DNA from: an uncultured Lachnospiraceae bacterium
GTDB lineage: Bacteria; Bacillota; Clostridia; Lachnospirales; Lachnospiraceae
Assembly (NCBI GenBank): GCA_910588845.1
Contig: CAJURU010000003.1
Span: 1 to 60,272 of the forward strand
Reading direction: 5' to 3'
DNA: 60,272 bases
The notes beneath the pieces are model-generated. The model did no database searches and was not told where the DNA came from. It worked only from the letters and a program-made list of their open reading frames with translations. Shown here in pieces: positions 43,122-51,440 of the stretch. A program made the position numbers and the translations under genes. Position 1 is the stretch's first letter. Every line of letters begins with the position of its first letter.

Positions 43122-43424
43122 TCAATACCACGCGTTCATATTACTCATAATCCATTCTATGATGCCCATGCCTACAGAAAAGCACGTCAGCAAAAATACC
43201 AGAAAAATTGCTCCCCCATCGTATTTCAACACTTCCACCTGCTCCTCCCCCTTGCGCGCATTGGCAAGAAGCATCTCGCATCCCAGGGCAATTAAAACCA
43301 ACGGCCACAATTTCATAATCAAACTCAGGGACAATGGCGGATAAAACATGTGTACCAAAAACATTCCTCCAAATATAATCATCACCATGCCGCAAGTGAT
43401 ACTTCCAACTTTTCTGATTCTCAT
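43122..43424 (-). CDS. small membrane protein (LiaF-like TM type)
   Basis: A 100-residue protein with two or three hydrophobic segments; the pattern LWPLVLIALGCEMLLANARKGEEQVE matches the LiaI/LiaF-like transmembrane region (DUF5668 type). The ATG at 43424 has GGGAGGG upstream. It is the last gene of the ECF sigma operon, four bases after the 205-residue membrane protein gene. The role is unknown; a part in envelope-stress sensing is inferred from position. Confidence 0.7.
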   Translation of the reverse strand: MRIRKVGSITCGMVMIIFGGMFLVHMFYPPLSLSLIMKLWPLVLIALGCEMLLANARKGEEQVEVLKYDGGAIFLVFLLTCFSVGMGIIEWIMSNMNAWY

Positions 43425-43428
43425 ATTC

Positions 43429-44046
43429 CTATCCCTCCCGGTCCATCGGCTTGCCATCGTCTGTTGCCTGTCTCATAAAATTCTCTTCTGTCTTCATCTG
43501 CGATTCTGCCGGTATATCATATATTTTCTGCTTCGGAACCTCGCTGTCCAACTCTTTTTTCTTGCCGCGTATCAGGTAAATACCGCACCAGATCAGCAAT
43601 ACTGCAATTACCACCTGCGGGATATCATCCATAATGTACCAATATACAGAATTCGGAAGCAGCCACCTCATATAATCCCCCAAACGATTCCACATAATTA
43701 CCACACCGATAATGATAAGCACTGCCGCCAAAAGATTGCCCTGTTTTCCTTTCAACCTGCCCCAGAACACATTATCATTCAACTGGAACAGATAATCGTC
43801 TTCCAATGCATAAAACTCCTCATCCGACATGCCTCTGATATTATGCACATTGAAAAAACTGTAGCACCACAGAATTGGCAGGATAAACAACAACGGCCCC
43901 ATTCCAAAAAACGCCGCTAAAAATATCAATAGCCAAAAGACTGCCATAATGCTGATTCCCAGTTTCATAAACCCCATATACATTTCCCCTGCTCCTGGTA
44001 TCAGGGAAAAGCAAAAGGTTAAAAAACCACTTTTCTTCCTTGTCAT
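43429..44046 (-). CDS. membrane protein of the ECF sigma operon
   Basis: A 205-residue protein. The N-terminus FCFSLIPGAGEMYMGFMKLGISIM resembles TM2-type membrane proteins, followed by two hydrophobic pairs, including LAAVLIIIGVVIMWNRLG and VVIAVLLIWCGIYLIRGKK, similar to the next gene's LiaF-like region. The C-terminal 45 residues are hydrophilic. No specific family is assigned. It lies 23 bases downstream of the anti-sigma gene. Confidence 0.72.
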   Translation of the reverse strand: MTRKKSGFLTFCFSLIPGAGEMYMGFMKLGISIMAVFWLLIFLAAFFGMGPLLFILPILWCYSFFNVHNIRGMSDEEFYALEDDYLFQLNDNVFWGRLKGKQGNLLAAVLIIIGVVIMWNRLGDYMRWLLPNSVYWYIMDDIPQVVIAVLLIWCGIYLIRGKKKELDSEVPKQKIYDIPAESQMKTEENFMRQATDDGKPMDREG

Positions 44047-44069
44047 CTTGTTACCTCCTGATTCCTTTC

Positions 44070-44684
44070 TTATTCTGTTTCATCTAGTCCCATGCGGAAC
44101 AATCCATTACTTATATCACATAAAAAACCGGAAATTTCCCCGCTTTTTTGATTTAATGTATCGGCAATGCTCACCCACTCTTCCTGACCGTCCGCCTCCT
44201 GCTTCTGCTTCTGCTGCATTTGATCTGTCCTCCATTCACGGACTGTTTGCGGCTGCAAATTCTGAACATCCGCTGTCAACAGCAGCAAAAATATAGATGT
44301 CATCACCGCCATTCCTACTTTCAAGCTATACATAAATAACCGCATCTGCCGCGACTTCTCTCTGACTTGCACGCTCATTTGCACGCCCGTCCGCTGCCTC
44401 CGCTGCATGATTTCTTCCTTTAGATATCTCGGAGGATTCAGCAGCCCTGTCTGGTTCATGGAAATTTCCTGGACGGTCTTTGTCTGGCTTACAGGTAAAT
44501 CTGGCGGCGCTTCCATCCATCCTGCAAACTGATGCGCACAGAATGTACAATTCCCAACATGTTCTAAAAATTCCGCTTCTTTGTCGGGAGGCATCTCGCC
44601 CGCCAGCCAGTCACAGAATTGTTCTTTTGTAATATGACATCTGCCATCTTCCTGTCTTACTATCCCGTTTTTCCCTTCTGTCAT
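44070..44684 (-). CDS. anti-sigma factor (zf-HC2 type)
   Basis: A 204-residue single-pass membrane protein. The cytoplasmic N-terminal ZAS domain has the HxxxCxxC motif (EHVGNCTFCAHQ), and the membrane helix is about 123-140 (SLKVGMAVMTSIFLLLL). The remaining part is extracytoplasmic. It is expected to hold the adjacent ECF sigma factor at the membrane until a signal releases it. Its start overlaps the sigma gene end by four bases (ATGA), typical of sigma/anti-sigma pairs. Confidence 0.86.
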   Translation of the reverse strand: MTEGKNGIVRQEDGRCHITKEQFCDWLAGEMPPDKEAEFLEHVGNCTFCAHQFAGWMEAPPDLPVSQTKTVQEISMNQTGLLNPPRYLKEEIMQRRQRTGVQMSVQVREKSRQMRLFMYSLKVGMAVMTSIFLLLLTADVQNLQPQTVREWRTDQMQQKQKQEADGQEEWVSIADTLNQKSGEISGFLCDISNGLFRMGLDETE

Positions 44685-45232
44685 CTGATTGCCCTCCCTT
44701 CTATTATCTTGCGTATCATTGCTTTGGCCCGGTAAATCTGAGTCTGGACCGTCTTGATTCCCTTATCCGTCTCCGACGCGATTTCCTTTGCCGTCTTCTC
44801 CCGGTAGAAATGTTCTGTTGCTACTTCCTTATATGGACTTTTCAGGCTTTGACAGATAGTATAAACATACTCCTTGGATTCCTGCTGCAAATATGCCTCC
44901 TCGGGGCTTGCCTTCTGGTCCTTCAATTCTTCAAAATAAGTATCTTCTTTTGGTTCACTGCGCCGCTTTGCACTTTTCAGGAAATCCAGCCCCTTGTTGG
45001 TGGCAATTCTGCACACCCAAGCCTTTTCATACTCCTGTTCAAAGGTGGCAAGATTTTTATAAATGGATAAAAAAGTTTCCTGCGTTAAATCTTCCGCGTC
45101 AAACTGGTTCCCTGTCATCTTAAAACAAATGGAATATACCAGCCGCTCGTATGTATCCAGAAGATAGCTAAAATATTCTTCCTTATCGATTCTATCCGCC
45201 TCCTTTTCCCCAGTCTGATCCTTGCTTTCCAC
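44681..45232 (-). CDS. ECF-type RNA polymerase sigma factor
   Basis: A 183-residue sigma-70 family member. Region 2 (FDAEDLTQETFLSIYKNL) and region 4 (KEIASETDKGIKTVQTQIYRAKAMI) are clear and there is no region 3. The start is GTG at 45232, with a poor RBS; AAGGAGG inside the first codons suggests a later start cannot be ruled out. Its target promoters probably include its own operon, since ECF factors generally autoregulate, but I could not find a clean ECF promoter upstream. Confidence 0.9.
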   Translation of the reverse strand: MESKDQTGEKEADRIDKEEYFSYLLDTYERLVYSICFKMTGNQFDAEDLTQETFLSIYKNLATFEQEYEKAWVCRIATNKGLDFLKSAKRRSEPKEDTYFEELKDQKASPEEAYLQQESKEYVYTICQSLKSPYKEVATEHFYREKTAKEIASETDKGIKTVQTQIYRAKAMIRKIIEGRAIR

Positions 45233-45303
45233 TGTCAGGGGATCGTTTTTCTATCTGTCTGTTTATTATAACGAGAGAGATTTTCAATTGTCTTCAATTT
45301 TTT

Positions 45304-45356
45304 ACAAAAATGAAAACAACGACAAAATTGCTTATAAAAAGACAATTCCGCCGTTG
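45304..45356 (-). terminator. terminator of the nfnAB-fprA operon
   Basis: A 14-bp stem including three G-U pairs (45317-45330 with 45343-45356), followed by TTTTCATTTTT on the minus strand, about 30 bases past the fprA stop. Confidence 0.7.
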
Positions 45357-45387
45357 ATTTTCATACCAATATTTTAACAATCTATCT

Positions 45388-46554
45388 CTATTTCGCCATC
45401 AGCTCGTCCGCAAGAGCTTCCATATCTGCGATCGTTGCTTCTTTCATGGCAGATTTAATCGTTACGACCTTCTCACAGATGGTAATATCCTTCATCTGCT
45501 CTAAGAGCGTACGCATACTCTTGGCCGCCACCGGCGCCCAGGAACCATTCTCCATGAGGGCAACCGTACGCTTGCGGTAGGTCTTGCTCTTTAAATGATG
45601 GAGAAAGTCCTCCATGCAGGGGAAAATTCCGCCGTCATATGTCGCTGCGGCCAGTACCATCTTATCGTAACGGAACGCATCTTCAATAGCTTCTGCCATA
45701 TCGTCCCTGGACAAATCGGTAATTGCCACCTTTTTCGCGCCTTTCGCTTCTAAGATTTCTTTCAATTTCTTGGCTGCTTTAGCAGTATTACCATGAATGG
45801 AAGCATATGCCACAAGAATTCCCTCATCCTCCGGCTCATAACTGCTCCAAATCTGATATTTGCCAATATAATACTCCAGGTTCTCCTTTAAAATTGGTCC
45901 ATGCAGCGGGCAAATCATCTGAATATCCAACCCTGCGGCCTTCTTCAACAACGCCTGCACCTGTGCGCCGTATTTGCCGACGATATTGAAATAGTAACGT
46001 CTTGCCTCGCACGCCCAATCCTCGTCTGTATCTAACGCGCCAAATTTTCCAAAACCGTCTGCGGAAAAGAGGATTTTCTCGGAACTCTCATAGGAAACCA
46101 TAACCTCGGGCCAATGCACCATGGGAGCCATCACAAATGTCAGTTCATGACTTCCCAACTTCAAGGCGTCCCCTTCTTTGACAGCCAAAGAACGCTCTGA
46201 CAAATCAATATCAAAGAACTGTCCAAGCATAGGGAATGTCTTAGCATTGCCTACTACTACCATCTTGGGATATTTCTCTGCAAGTTTCTGCACATTGGCT
46301 GCATGATCCGGCTCCATATGAGAAACGATAAGATAATCTACGTCTCTGCCGTTCAACGCCTGCTCTAAATTTGCCAGCCATTCCTCGCCCCTTCTGGCGT
46401 CTACAGTATCCATGACTGCTACCTTTTCATCCAAAATAACATAGGAGTTATAAGACACCCCGTTGGGCACCACATATTGGCTCTCAAATAAGTCGATGTC
46501 CTTGTCGTCTGCCCCTATATATTTGATTGTATCTGTAATAGTCACGTCTTTCAT
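45388..46554 (-). CDS. flavodiiron protein (FprA, A-type flavoprotein)
   Basis: A 388-residue cytoplasmic protein that reduces O2 to water or NO to N2O, protecting anaerobes. The N-terminal metallo-beta-lactamase-like domain carries the diiron ligands HxExDH (His79, Glu81, Asp83, His84) and later VHWPEVM and CPLHGPIL. The C-terminal flavodoxin domain (about 250-388) begins ILVAYASIHGNTAKAA. No rubredoxin or flavin reductase domain is fused, so electrons must come from a separate partner. It is 87 bases downstream of nfnB in the same direction, which may link it to the NADPH pool. Confidence 0.92.
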   Translation of the reverse strand: MKDVTITDTIKYIGADDKDIDLFESQYVVPNGVSYNSYVILDEKVAVMDTVDARRGEEWLANLEQALNGRDVDYLIVSHMEPDHAANVQKLAEKYPKMVVVGNAKTFPMLGQFFDIDLSERSLAVKEGDALKLGSHELTFVMAPMVHWPEVMVSYESSEKILFSADGFGKFGALDTDEDWACEARRYYFNIVGKYGAQVQALLKKAAGLDIQMICPLHGPILKENLEYYIGKYQIWSSYEPEDEGILVAYASIHGNTAKAAKKLKEILEAKGAKKVAITDLSRDDMAEAIEDAFRYDKMVLAAATYDGGIFPCMEDFLHHLKSKTYRKRTVALMENGSWAPVAAKSMRTLLEQMKDITICEKVVTIKSAMKEATIADMEALADELMAK

Positions 46555-46640
46555 TGTACTCTTCCTCCTTCTATCACTCTCTCAGTTCCAGCCGCGCCGC
46601 TGCGATAAGCCCGCGGCGTTTTCGGCTGAATCATTGCTTC

Positions 46641-48026
46641 TTATTTCGCGGAAAGATATTCGTCAATGCCCTTTGCCGCTGCTTTTCCTGCACCCATGGC
46701 AAGAATAACGGTTGCCGCTCCCGTCACGGCGTCTCCGCCGGCAAATACGCCCGGCTTGCTGGTGGCTCCATTTTCTTCCCCCGCCACAATACACTGCCTG
46801 CGGTCGACATCCAGCCCCTTGGTTGTCGAAGAAATCAGCGGATTGGGGGAAGTTCCCAGGGACATGATAACTGTATCAAGCTCCAGCTCAAATTCCGATC
46901 CCTTTACTTCTACCGGCCTTCTCCTGCCAGATTCGTCCGGCTCGCCAAGTTCCATGCGGATGCAGGTCATACCTTTTACCCAGCCATTGTCGTCCACCAG
47001 AATTTCCGTAGGATTCGTCAGCAAATCAAAAATAATGCCCTCTTCCTTGGCATGGTGCACTTCCTCCACCCTTGCCGGGAGTTCCGACTCGCTTCTTCGA
47101 TAGACGATATGTACTTCCGCACCGAGACGCAAAGCCGTCCTTGCCGCATCCATGGCAACGTTTCCACCGCCTACCACGGCAACTTTCTTGCCCTTCATAA
47201 TCGGTGTATCGTACTCTTCTTTAAACGCTTTCATCAGGTTATTCCTGGTCAGGAACTCATTGGCAGAAAATACGCCGTTGGCCTGCTCGCCCGGAATGCC
47301 CATAAACCTCGGCAGTCCTGCGCCAGAACCGATAAATACAGCTTCAAAGCCCTCTTCTTCCATAAGCTCGTCTATGGTGCCTGCCTTACCAATTACCACA
47401 TTCGTCTCTATCTTAACACCCAAGGATTTGACATTTTCAATCTCTTTTGCCACAACTGCGCTCTTAGGCAGACGGAACTCCGGGATTCCATAGATTAATA
47501 CTCCGCCCGGTTCATGCAGCGCTTCAAAAATCGTCACATCATAGCCCATCTTTGCCAAATCGCCGGCACAAGTCAGACCGGCAGGACCAGAACCGATAAC
47601 GGCCACCTTGTGATTCTTCTTCTCGGTTGCCGGCTGCGGCTTGATGTCATTCTCCCTTGCCCAGTCAGCCGCAAAACGCTCCAGTTTACCAATGGAAACA
47701 GGCTCGCCCTTGATACCGCGAATACATTTTCCTTCGCACTGGCTCTCCTGCGGACATACACGGCCGCAGACTGCCGGAAGGGCGCTTGCTTTGCTGATTA
47801 CCTGATAGGACTCCTCAAAATTTCCCTCTTTAATCTGAGAAATAAATCCCGGGATATCTATGGAGACCGGACATCCTTTGACACACTGTGCATTTTTACA
47901 ATTAAGGCATCTCTCTGCCTCTTCCATCGCTTCTTCTTTATTATAACCAAGGCACACTTCCTCGAAATTCGTCGCGCGCACCTTGGGCTCTTGTTCTCTT
48001 ACCGGTACTTTCTTCATCACATCCAT
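46641..48026 (-). CDS. nfnB: NfnB (GltA-like) subunit of electron-bifurcating ferredoxin:NADP+ oxidoreductase
   Basis: A 461-residue FAD/NAD(P)-binding protein. An N-terminal ferredoxin-like region has Cys motifs (RCLNCKNAQCVKGCPVSIDIP and CGRVCPQESQCEGKCIRG), then dinucleotide folds GSGPAGLTCAGDL and GGGNVAMDAARTA, as in glutamate synthase small subunits. Its start is shared with the stop of nfnA (1-base overlap at 48026), which identifies it as the NfnB subunit rather than a glutamate synthase; no large GltB is nearby. NfnAB couples NADH- and ferredoxin-dependent NADP+ reduction. Confidence 0.87.
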   Translation of the reverse strand: MDVMKKVPVREQEPKVRATNFEEVCLGYNKEEAMEEAERCLNCKNAQCVKGCPVSIDIPGFISQIKEGNFEESYQVISKASALPAVCGRVCPQESQCEGKCIRGIKGEPVSIGKLERFAADWARENDIKPQPATEKKNHKVAVIGSGPAGLTCAGDLAKMGYDVTIFEALHEPGGVLIYGIPEFRLPKSAVVAKEIENVKSLGVKIETNVVIGKAGTIDELMEEEGFEAVFIGSGAGLPRFMGIPGEQANGVFSANEFLTRNNLMKAFKEEYDTPIMKGKKVAVVGGGNVAMDAARTALRLGAEVHIVYRRSESELPARVEEVHHAKEEGIIFDLLTNPTEILVDDNGWVKGMTCIRMELGEPDESGRRRPVEVKGSEFELELDTVIMSLGTSPNPLISSTTKGLDVDRRQCIVAGEENGATSKPGVFAGGDAVTGAATVILAMGAGKAAAKGIDEYLSAK

Positions 48027-48913
48027 TATTTGTCACCTCCGCAATGTCCGCATCCGCCGTGGTGGGTGTCTCCCTCCTGAACTTTAAGCATCTGCCTTCC
48101 TTCCTCCGTCTTATACATCTGCTGACGCTTCATCGCCTGGTCGAAATCTACCAGATGGCCGTCAAACTCCGGCCCGTCTACGCAGGCAAACTTCACCTTG
48201 CCTCCCACAGTCACACGGCATGCGCCGCACATTCCTGTTCCGTCAACCATAATCGGATTCAGGGAAACAATGGTCGGGATATTCAGCTTCTTTGTCAGCA
48301 GGCAGACAAACTTCATCATAATCATCGGCCCGATGGCAATGCATTGGTCGTATGTATTTCCTTTATTTACTAACTCTTCTAATTGATTTGTTCCCATTCC
48401 GTGGAAACCATAGCTTCCATCATCGGTAGTTACATATAAATTTTCAGCTACCTTCTCCATTTCATCTACCAAGATCAGCAAATCCTTCGTCTTAGAACCC
48501 ATGATTACGTCACAGCCCACGCCGTTTTCATGAAGCCATTTTACCTGCGGATATACCGGCGCAGTTCCCACGCCTCCGGCGATAAATACAATCTTTTTCT
48601 TTTTCAGCTCTTCTATTGGCATTTCTGTCAACTCCGATGCACAGCCAAGAGGACCTACAAAATCCTGGAAATGATCTCCCTCCTCTAAGCTTTCCATCCT
48701 CTGCGTGGACGCTCCCACAGTCTGAAATACAATAGTGATCGTTCCTGCTTCCCTGTCATAGTCGCAGATGGTAAGCGGAATACGTTCGCCCTCCTCATCC
48801 ATTTTTACAATAACAAATTGTCCGGGCAGACACGACTTCGCCACACGCGGCGCCTTGACGTCCATAAGAAAAATCTTATCCGCCAGCTTTCTCTTCTTTA
48901 CGATTGGGTACAT
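48026..48913 (-). CDS. nfnA: NfnA (sulfide dehydrogenase/PyrK-like) subunit
   Basis: A 295-residue FAD- and [2Fe-2S]-containing subunit. FAD domain about 1-95, NAD domain with IAGGVGTAPVYP near 111, and cluster motif with Cys229, Cys232 and Cys244 (GMCGACRVTV...ACVDGPEFDG). The C-terminus is His/Cys-rich (THHGGCGHCGG), an extra possible metal site. It is the first gene of nfnA-nfnB-fprA, with GGAGG upstream. With NfnB it forms the soluble transhydrogenase that makes NADPH in fermenting Clostridia. Confidence 0.88.
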   Translation of the reverse strand: MYPIVKKRKLADKIFLMDVKAPRVAKSCLPGQFVIVKMDEEGERIPLTICDYDREAGTITIVFQTVGASTQRMESLEEGDHFQDFVGPLGCASELTEMPIEELKKKKIVFIAGGVGTAPVYPQVKWLHENGVGCDVIMGSKTKDLLILVDEMEKVAENLYVTTDDGSYGFHGMGTNQLEELVNKGNTYDQCIAIGPMIMMKFVCLLTKKLNIPTIVSLNPIMVDGTGMCGACRVTVGGKVKFACVDGPEFDGHLVDFDQAMKRQQMYKTEEGRQMLKVQEGDTHHGGCGHCGGDK

Positions 48914-48964
48914 ACTTGAACCTCCGTCTTAGTAATCTTCCAAATAAATTTCTGTAACGTTCTT

Positions 48965-48993
48965 ATTTTAATATACTTCTATAGAAAATTCAA
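48965..48993 (-). promoter_or_regulatory. promoter of the nfnAB-fprA operon
   Basis: Minus-strand -35 TTGAAT (48988-48993), 17-bp spacer, -10 TAAAAT (48965-48970), about 50 bases before the nfnA start. Confidence 0.6.
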
Positions 48994-49016
48994 TGTTTTT
49001 CTAAAATGATTTGCTG

Positions 49017-51257
49017 TTACCTGACTTTCACTTTTACTTTCTTCGCATATCCATTTCTGGCATAGACATAGATCGTACAGGAACCTTTACCTACCGCCTT
49101 AATCTTCCCTTTCTTCGATATCGTTGCAACTTTTTTATTAGTTGTAGCATAACGAAATTCCTTTGTATGCTTATCTGTGAGCTGTTTCTTGCCCTTGTCT
49201 GCTAATACAGTGCTCGCTTTTATTGTCGCCGTCTTTCCTTTCTTGAGCGTATAGGCATTTTTCTTTACCTTAACGGCTTTTACGTTCGTGTACTTTGTGT
49301 TTTTACTGCCGACAACATGGACGTCGATTGTCTTTGCGAGCGTTATTTTCTTCCCGCTTGCCCTTTTATAGGCGCGCACATAAACTTTAAAAAACTTCTT
49401 TAAATTGATCTTCTTACCATTGATCTTTTTCACAGTTACTTTTGTTGTCTTACCGCTCTTTACGGGCGTAATTGATTTTGCGTTGAAATTTTTAAAACAA
49501 TACTGCACATAGACATCATATCCGTCCGCTCCCGAGACCTTTCCCCAAGAGATTTCGATTTTTTTGCCTTTTTGCCTTACTTTCAGCTGCGCATTCAGTT
49601 GCAGTTCTCTTTTCTTCTGTTCTTTCTTTTCCTGTTCTGTCGGCTTTGTTGGCTTCGATGGCTTTGTTGGCTTCGATGGCTCTGTCGGCTTTGCTGGCTT
49701 TGTTGGCTTCGATGGCTCTGTCGGCTCCGTCGGTTCCGTTGGCTCTGTCGGCTCCGTTGGATTCGATGGCTCCGTCGGCTCCGTCGGCTCCGTTGGATTC
49801 GATGGCTCCGTCGGTTCCGTTGGCTCTGTCGGCCCCGTTACGGGTGCCTTAACGATTACGGATACGTCAATATCATCAACAACAACATACCTGTCTAAAT
49901 CCTTCGGTGTGTAAACAGCCTTGAATGTATTTGTTCCCTCTGCGCCTACCGAAAGAGAAGAATCCTTCCATGTAAAACCAGCCGGCAAGACAACCTTTGC
50001 AAGCGTATCGCCTACCGCAGCCGTTAAGTTTTGCGGAATCGTATAAGAAGGGACTTTCTTAAAATTAAATCGAATCTCTGAATCGTTCAATTTCCCACTC
50101 TCCACAGCCACATACGCCGAACTTGCATCCGGCTGTATGAAAATGCTTGTTCCATCTTCCGAAATACTACAATTATTATAGCTCAAGGTCCCGGCAAGCA
50201 CATCATTCTTATCCAGCACTCTTTTGATCAGTTCCGGCAGCTCACTTTCCCGTCCGGCAACAAAATCACCGGAAAGAGAAATATTCTGCGAAGCCAAATC
50301 AAATTTTGCATTGCGGTTCAAGCCTGTAAAATCATCTATTCTGTTCTTTCTAAAATCAATACTGACGTCATCTCTTATATTGACAAATTCTTGTAACGAA
50401 GTAATTCTAAGACTCGATAAATCTAACTCTTTCAACCGCGTAAAATGTGTTGGAAGCGCCGCCAAAGACGCCAAATCTGTAAAATTATTCTCACTGTCCA
50501 AATTTACCCAACTAATCTCTCCAATACCCGTATGAACCTTTTTGCCCAGATTAAGGCTCTGTAGTTCCGACAAATTTTGGCTGCTCATGCCAATCAACGT
50601 CGTCACAGAATCATCCGTAAGCTTGTTATCTCCCAAAGACAAATCCTCGAGTTTCCCAAGATTTTTTACGAAATCAATATCTGAGATTGCGCAGTCATCC
50701 AACCACAAACGGACCAAACTCGGCAATTTATTCTGCGTAAGATTATCACAGGCGCCTTCCGCAGAAAAGTCATTTTGGGACAGGCATATGGTCTTTAAGT
50801 TCGGTAACGTTAAATCAGGAATCTCTTTCATCTGACAGGAGACCAAATGCAAACTAGTCAGCGTGTCCTTATTATTGAGAAGAGAAAAATCTAATTCACT
50901 CAGGTCACATCTTTCCAGGCCAATTACTTCCAATTTCGTGCAATTAGCAAGCAACGTCTCTAACACGCTCCGGGAATTGTCCACCGTCATGTCCGCTCTC
51001 TGTATCTTAAAGTATTTGACCTTCTCCAGATCCAAAGTGATTGTCTGATTTTCGTCGTCATTGGCAACCATTGCGCCATAATTATTAATAATATTAGGTG
51101 CAAGACATTTTTTCAGCCCATCATAAAAGTTCTTATCCTCTATGGTAAGCGTCTGAATATTTTGTGCAAAAACAGTAATCTCTGCCCACGGCAGCACCGG
51201 ACTTACCATGAGTATCAGCGACAGTACTATGGACAATAACGTTCTTTTTTTATTCAT
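49017..51257 (-). CDS. secreted leucine-rich-repeat protein with Pro-Thr linker and Ig-like tail
   Basis: A 746-residue exported protein: signal peptide about 1-31 (ending VFAQN); leucine-rich repeats about 75-320 (KLEVIGLERCDLSELDF and similar); an Ig-like domain about 403-472; a Pro-Thr-Glu/Lys repeat linker about 474-541; a fibronectin III-like domain about 555-650; and a Big_2-like domain about 660-746 with a very Lys-rich end. The ATG at 51257 has GGAGAAGGAG upstream. There is no LPXTG motif or membrane anchor; the basic C-terminus could bind the wall. Probably a surface adhesin or binding protein; the ligand is unknown. It is monocistronic. Confidence 0.8.
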   Translation of the reverse strand: MNKKRTLLSIVLSLILMVSPVLPWAEITVFAQNIQTLTIEDKNFYDGLKKCLAPNIINNYGAMVANDDENQTITLDLEKVKYFKIQRADMTVDNSRSVLETLLANCTKLEVIGLERCDLSELDFSLLNNKDTLTSLHLVSCQMKEIPDLTLPNLKTICLSQNDFSAEGACDNLTQNKLPSLVRLWLDDCAISDIDFVKNLGKLEDLSLGDNKLTDDSVTTLIGMSSQNLSELQSLNLGKKVHTGIGEISWVNLDSENNFTDLASLAALPTHFTRLKELDLSSLRITSLQEFVNIRDDVSIDFRKNRIDDFTGLNRNAKFDLASQNISLSGDFVAGRESELPELIKRVLDKNDVLAGTLSYNNCSISEDGTSIFIQPDASSAYVAVESGKLNDSEIRFNFKKVPSYTIPQNLTAAVGDTLAKVVLPAGFTWKDSSLSVGAEGTNTFKAVYTPKDLDRYVVVDDIDVSVIVKAPVTGPTEPTEPTEPSNPTEPTEPTEPSNPTEPTEPTEPTEPTEPSKPTKPAKPTEPSKPTKPSKPTKPTEQEKKEQKKRELQLNAQLKVRQKGKKIEISWGKVSGADGYDVYVQYCFKNFNAKSITPVKSGKTTKVTVKKINGKKINLKKFFKVYVRAYKRASGKKITLAKTIDVHVVGSKNTKYTNVKAVKVKKNAYTLKKGKTATIKASTVLADKGKKQLTDKHTKEFRYATTNKKVATISKKGKIKAVGKGSCTIYVYARNGYAKKVKVKVR
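49635..49838. repeat. Pro-Thr-Glu coding tandem repeat
   Basis: About 200 bases of nine-base-scale repeats in the LRR protein gene encode 'PTEPTEPSN/K' units. The units are nearly identical at DNA level, so copy number may vary between strains. Long reading frames on the plus strand here are by-products of the low complexity. Confidence 0.8.
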
Positions 51258-51378
51258 ATTTTCTCCTTCTCCTTTTCTTCCTTTCATCTTATCTTCCTAT
51301 AATATAACACATTCTTCGAGATATTTTAAGATAAATTGTAACTATTCAGCCTTAATTTTTAAAGCGGGCTATTATGCA

Positions 51379-51407
51379 TTGACATATTTTTTAGAATATT
51401 TTAAGAT
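51379..51407 (+). promoter_or_regulatory. promoter of aroE
   Basis: -35 TTGACA (perfect, 51379-51384), 17-bp spacer, -10 TAAGAT (51402-51407), about 33 bases before the aroE start. A similar AT-rich segment, TATTTTAAGATA, is repeated at 51320. Confidence 0.7.
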
Positions 51408-51440
51408 AGATTGAACACAAAAATGAAAAAAGGTGAACCT

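Noticed and set aside
46641..48026. Small subunit of glutamate synthase
   Set aside because: Sequence alone would fit, but there is no GltB large subunit and the gene overlaps nfnA, so NfnB is the better call.
49635..49838. Possible CRISPR array
   Set aside because: The units are short, in frame and without unique spacers; they encode a Pro-Thr linker.
49564..49914. Plus-strand frames rich in Gly-Phe-Val or Leu-Arg
   Set aside because: Low-complexity complement of the Pro-Thr repeat in the LRR gene, not genes.
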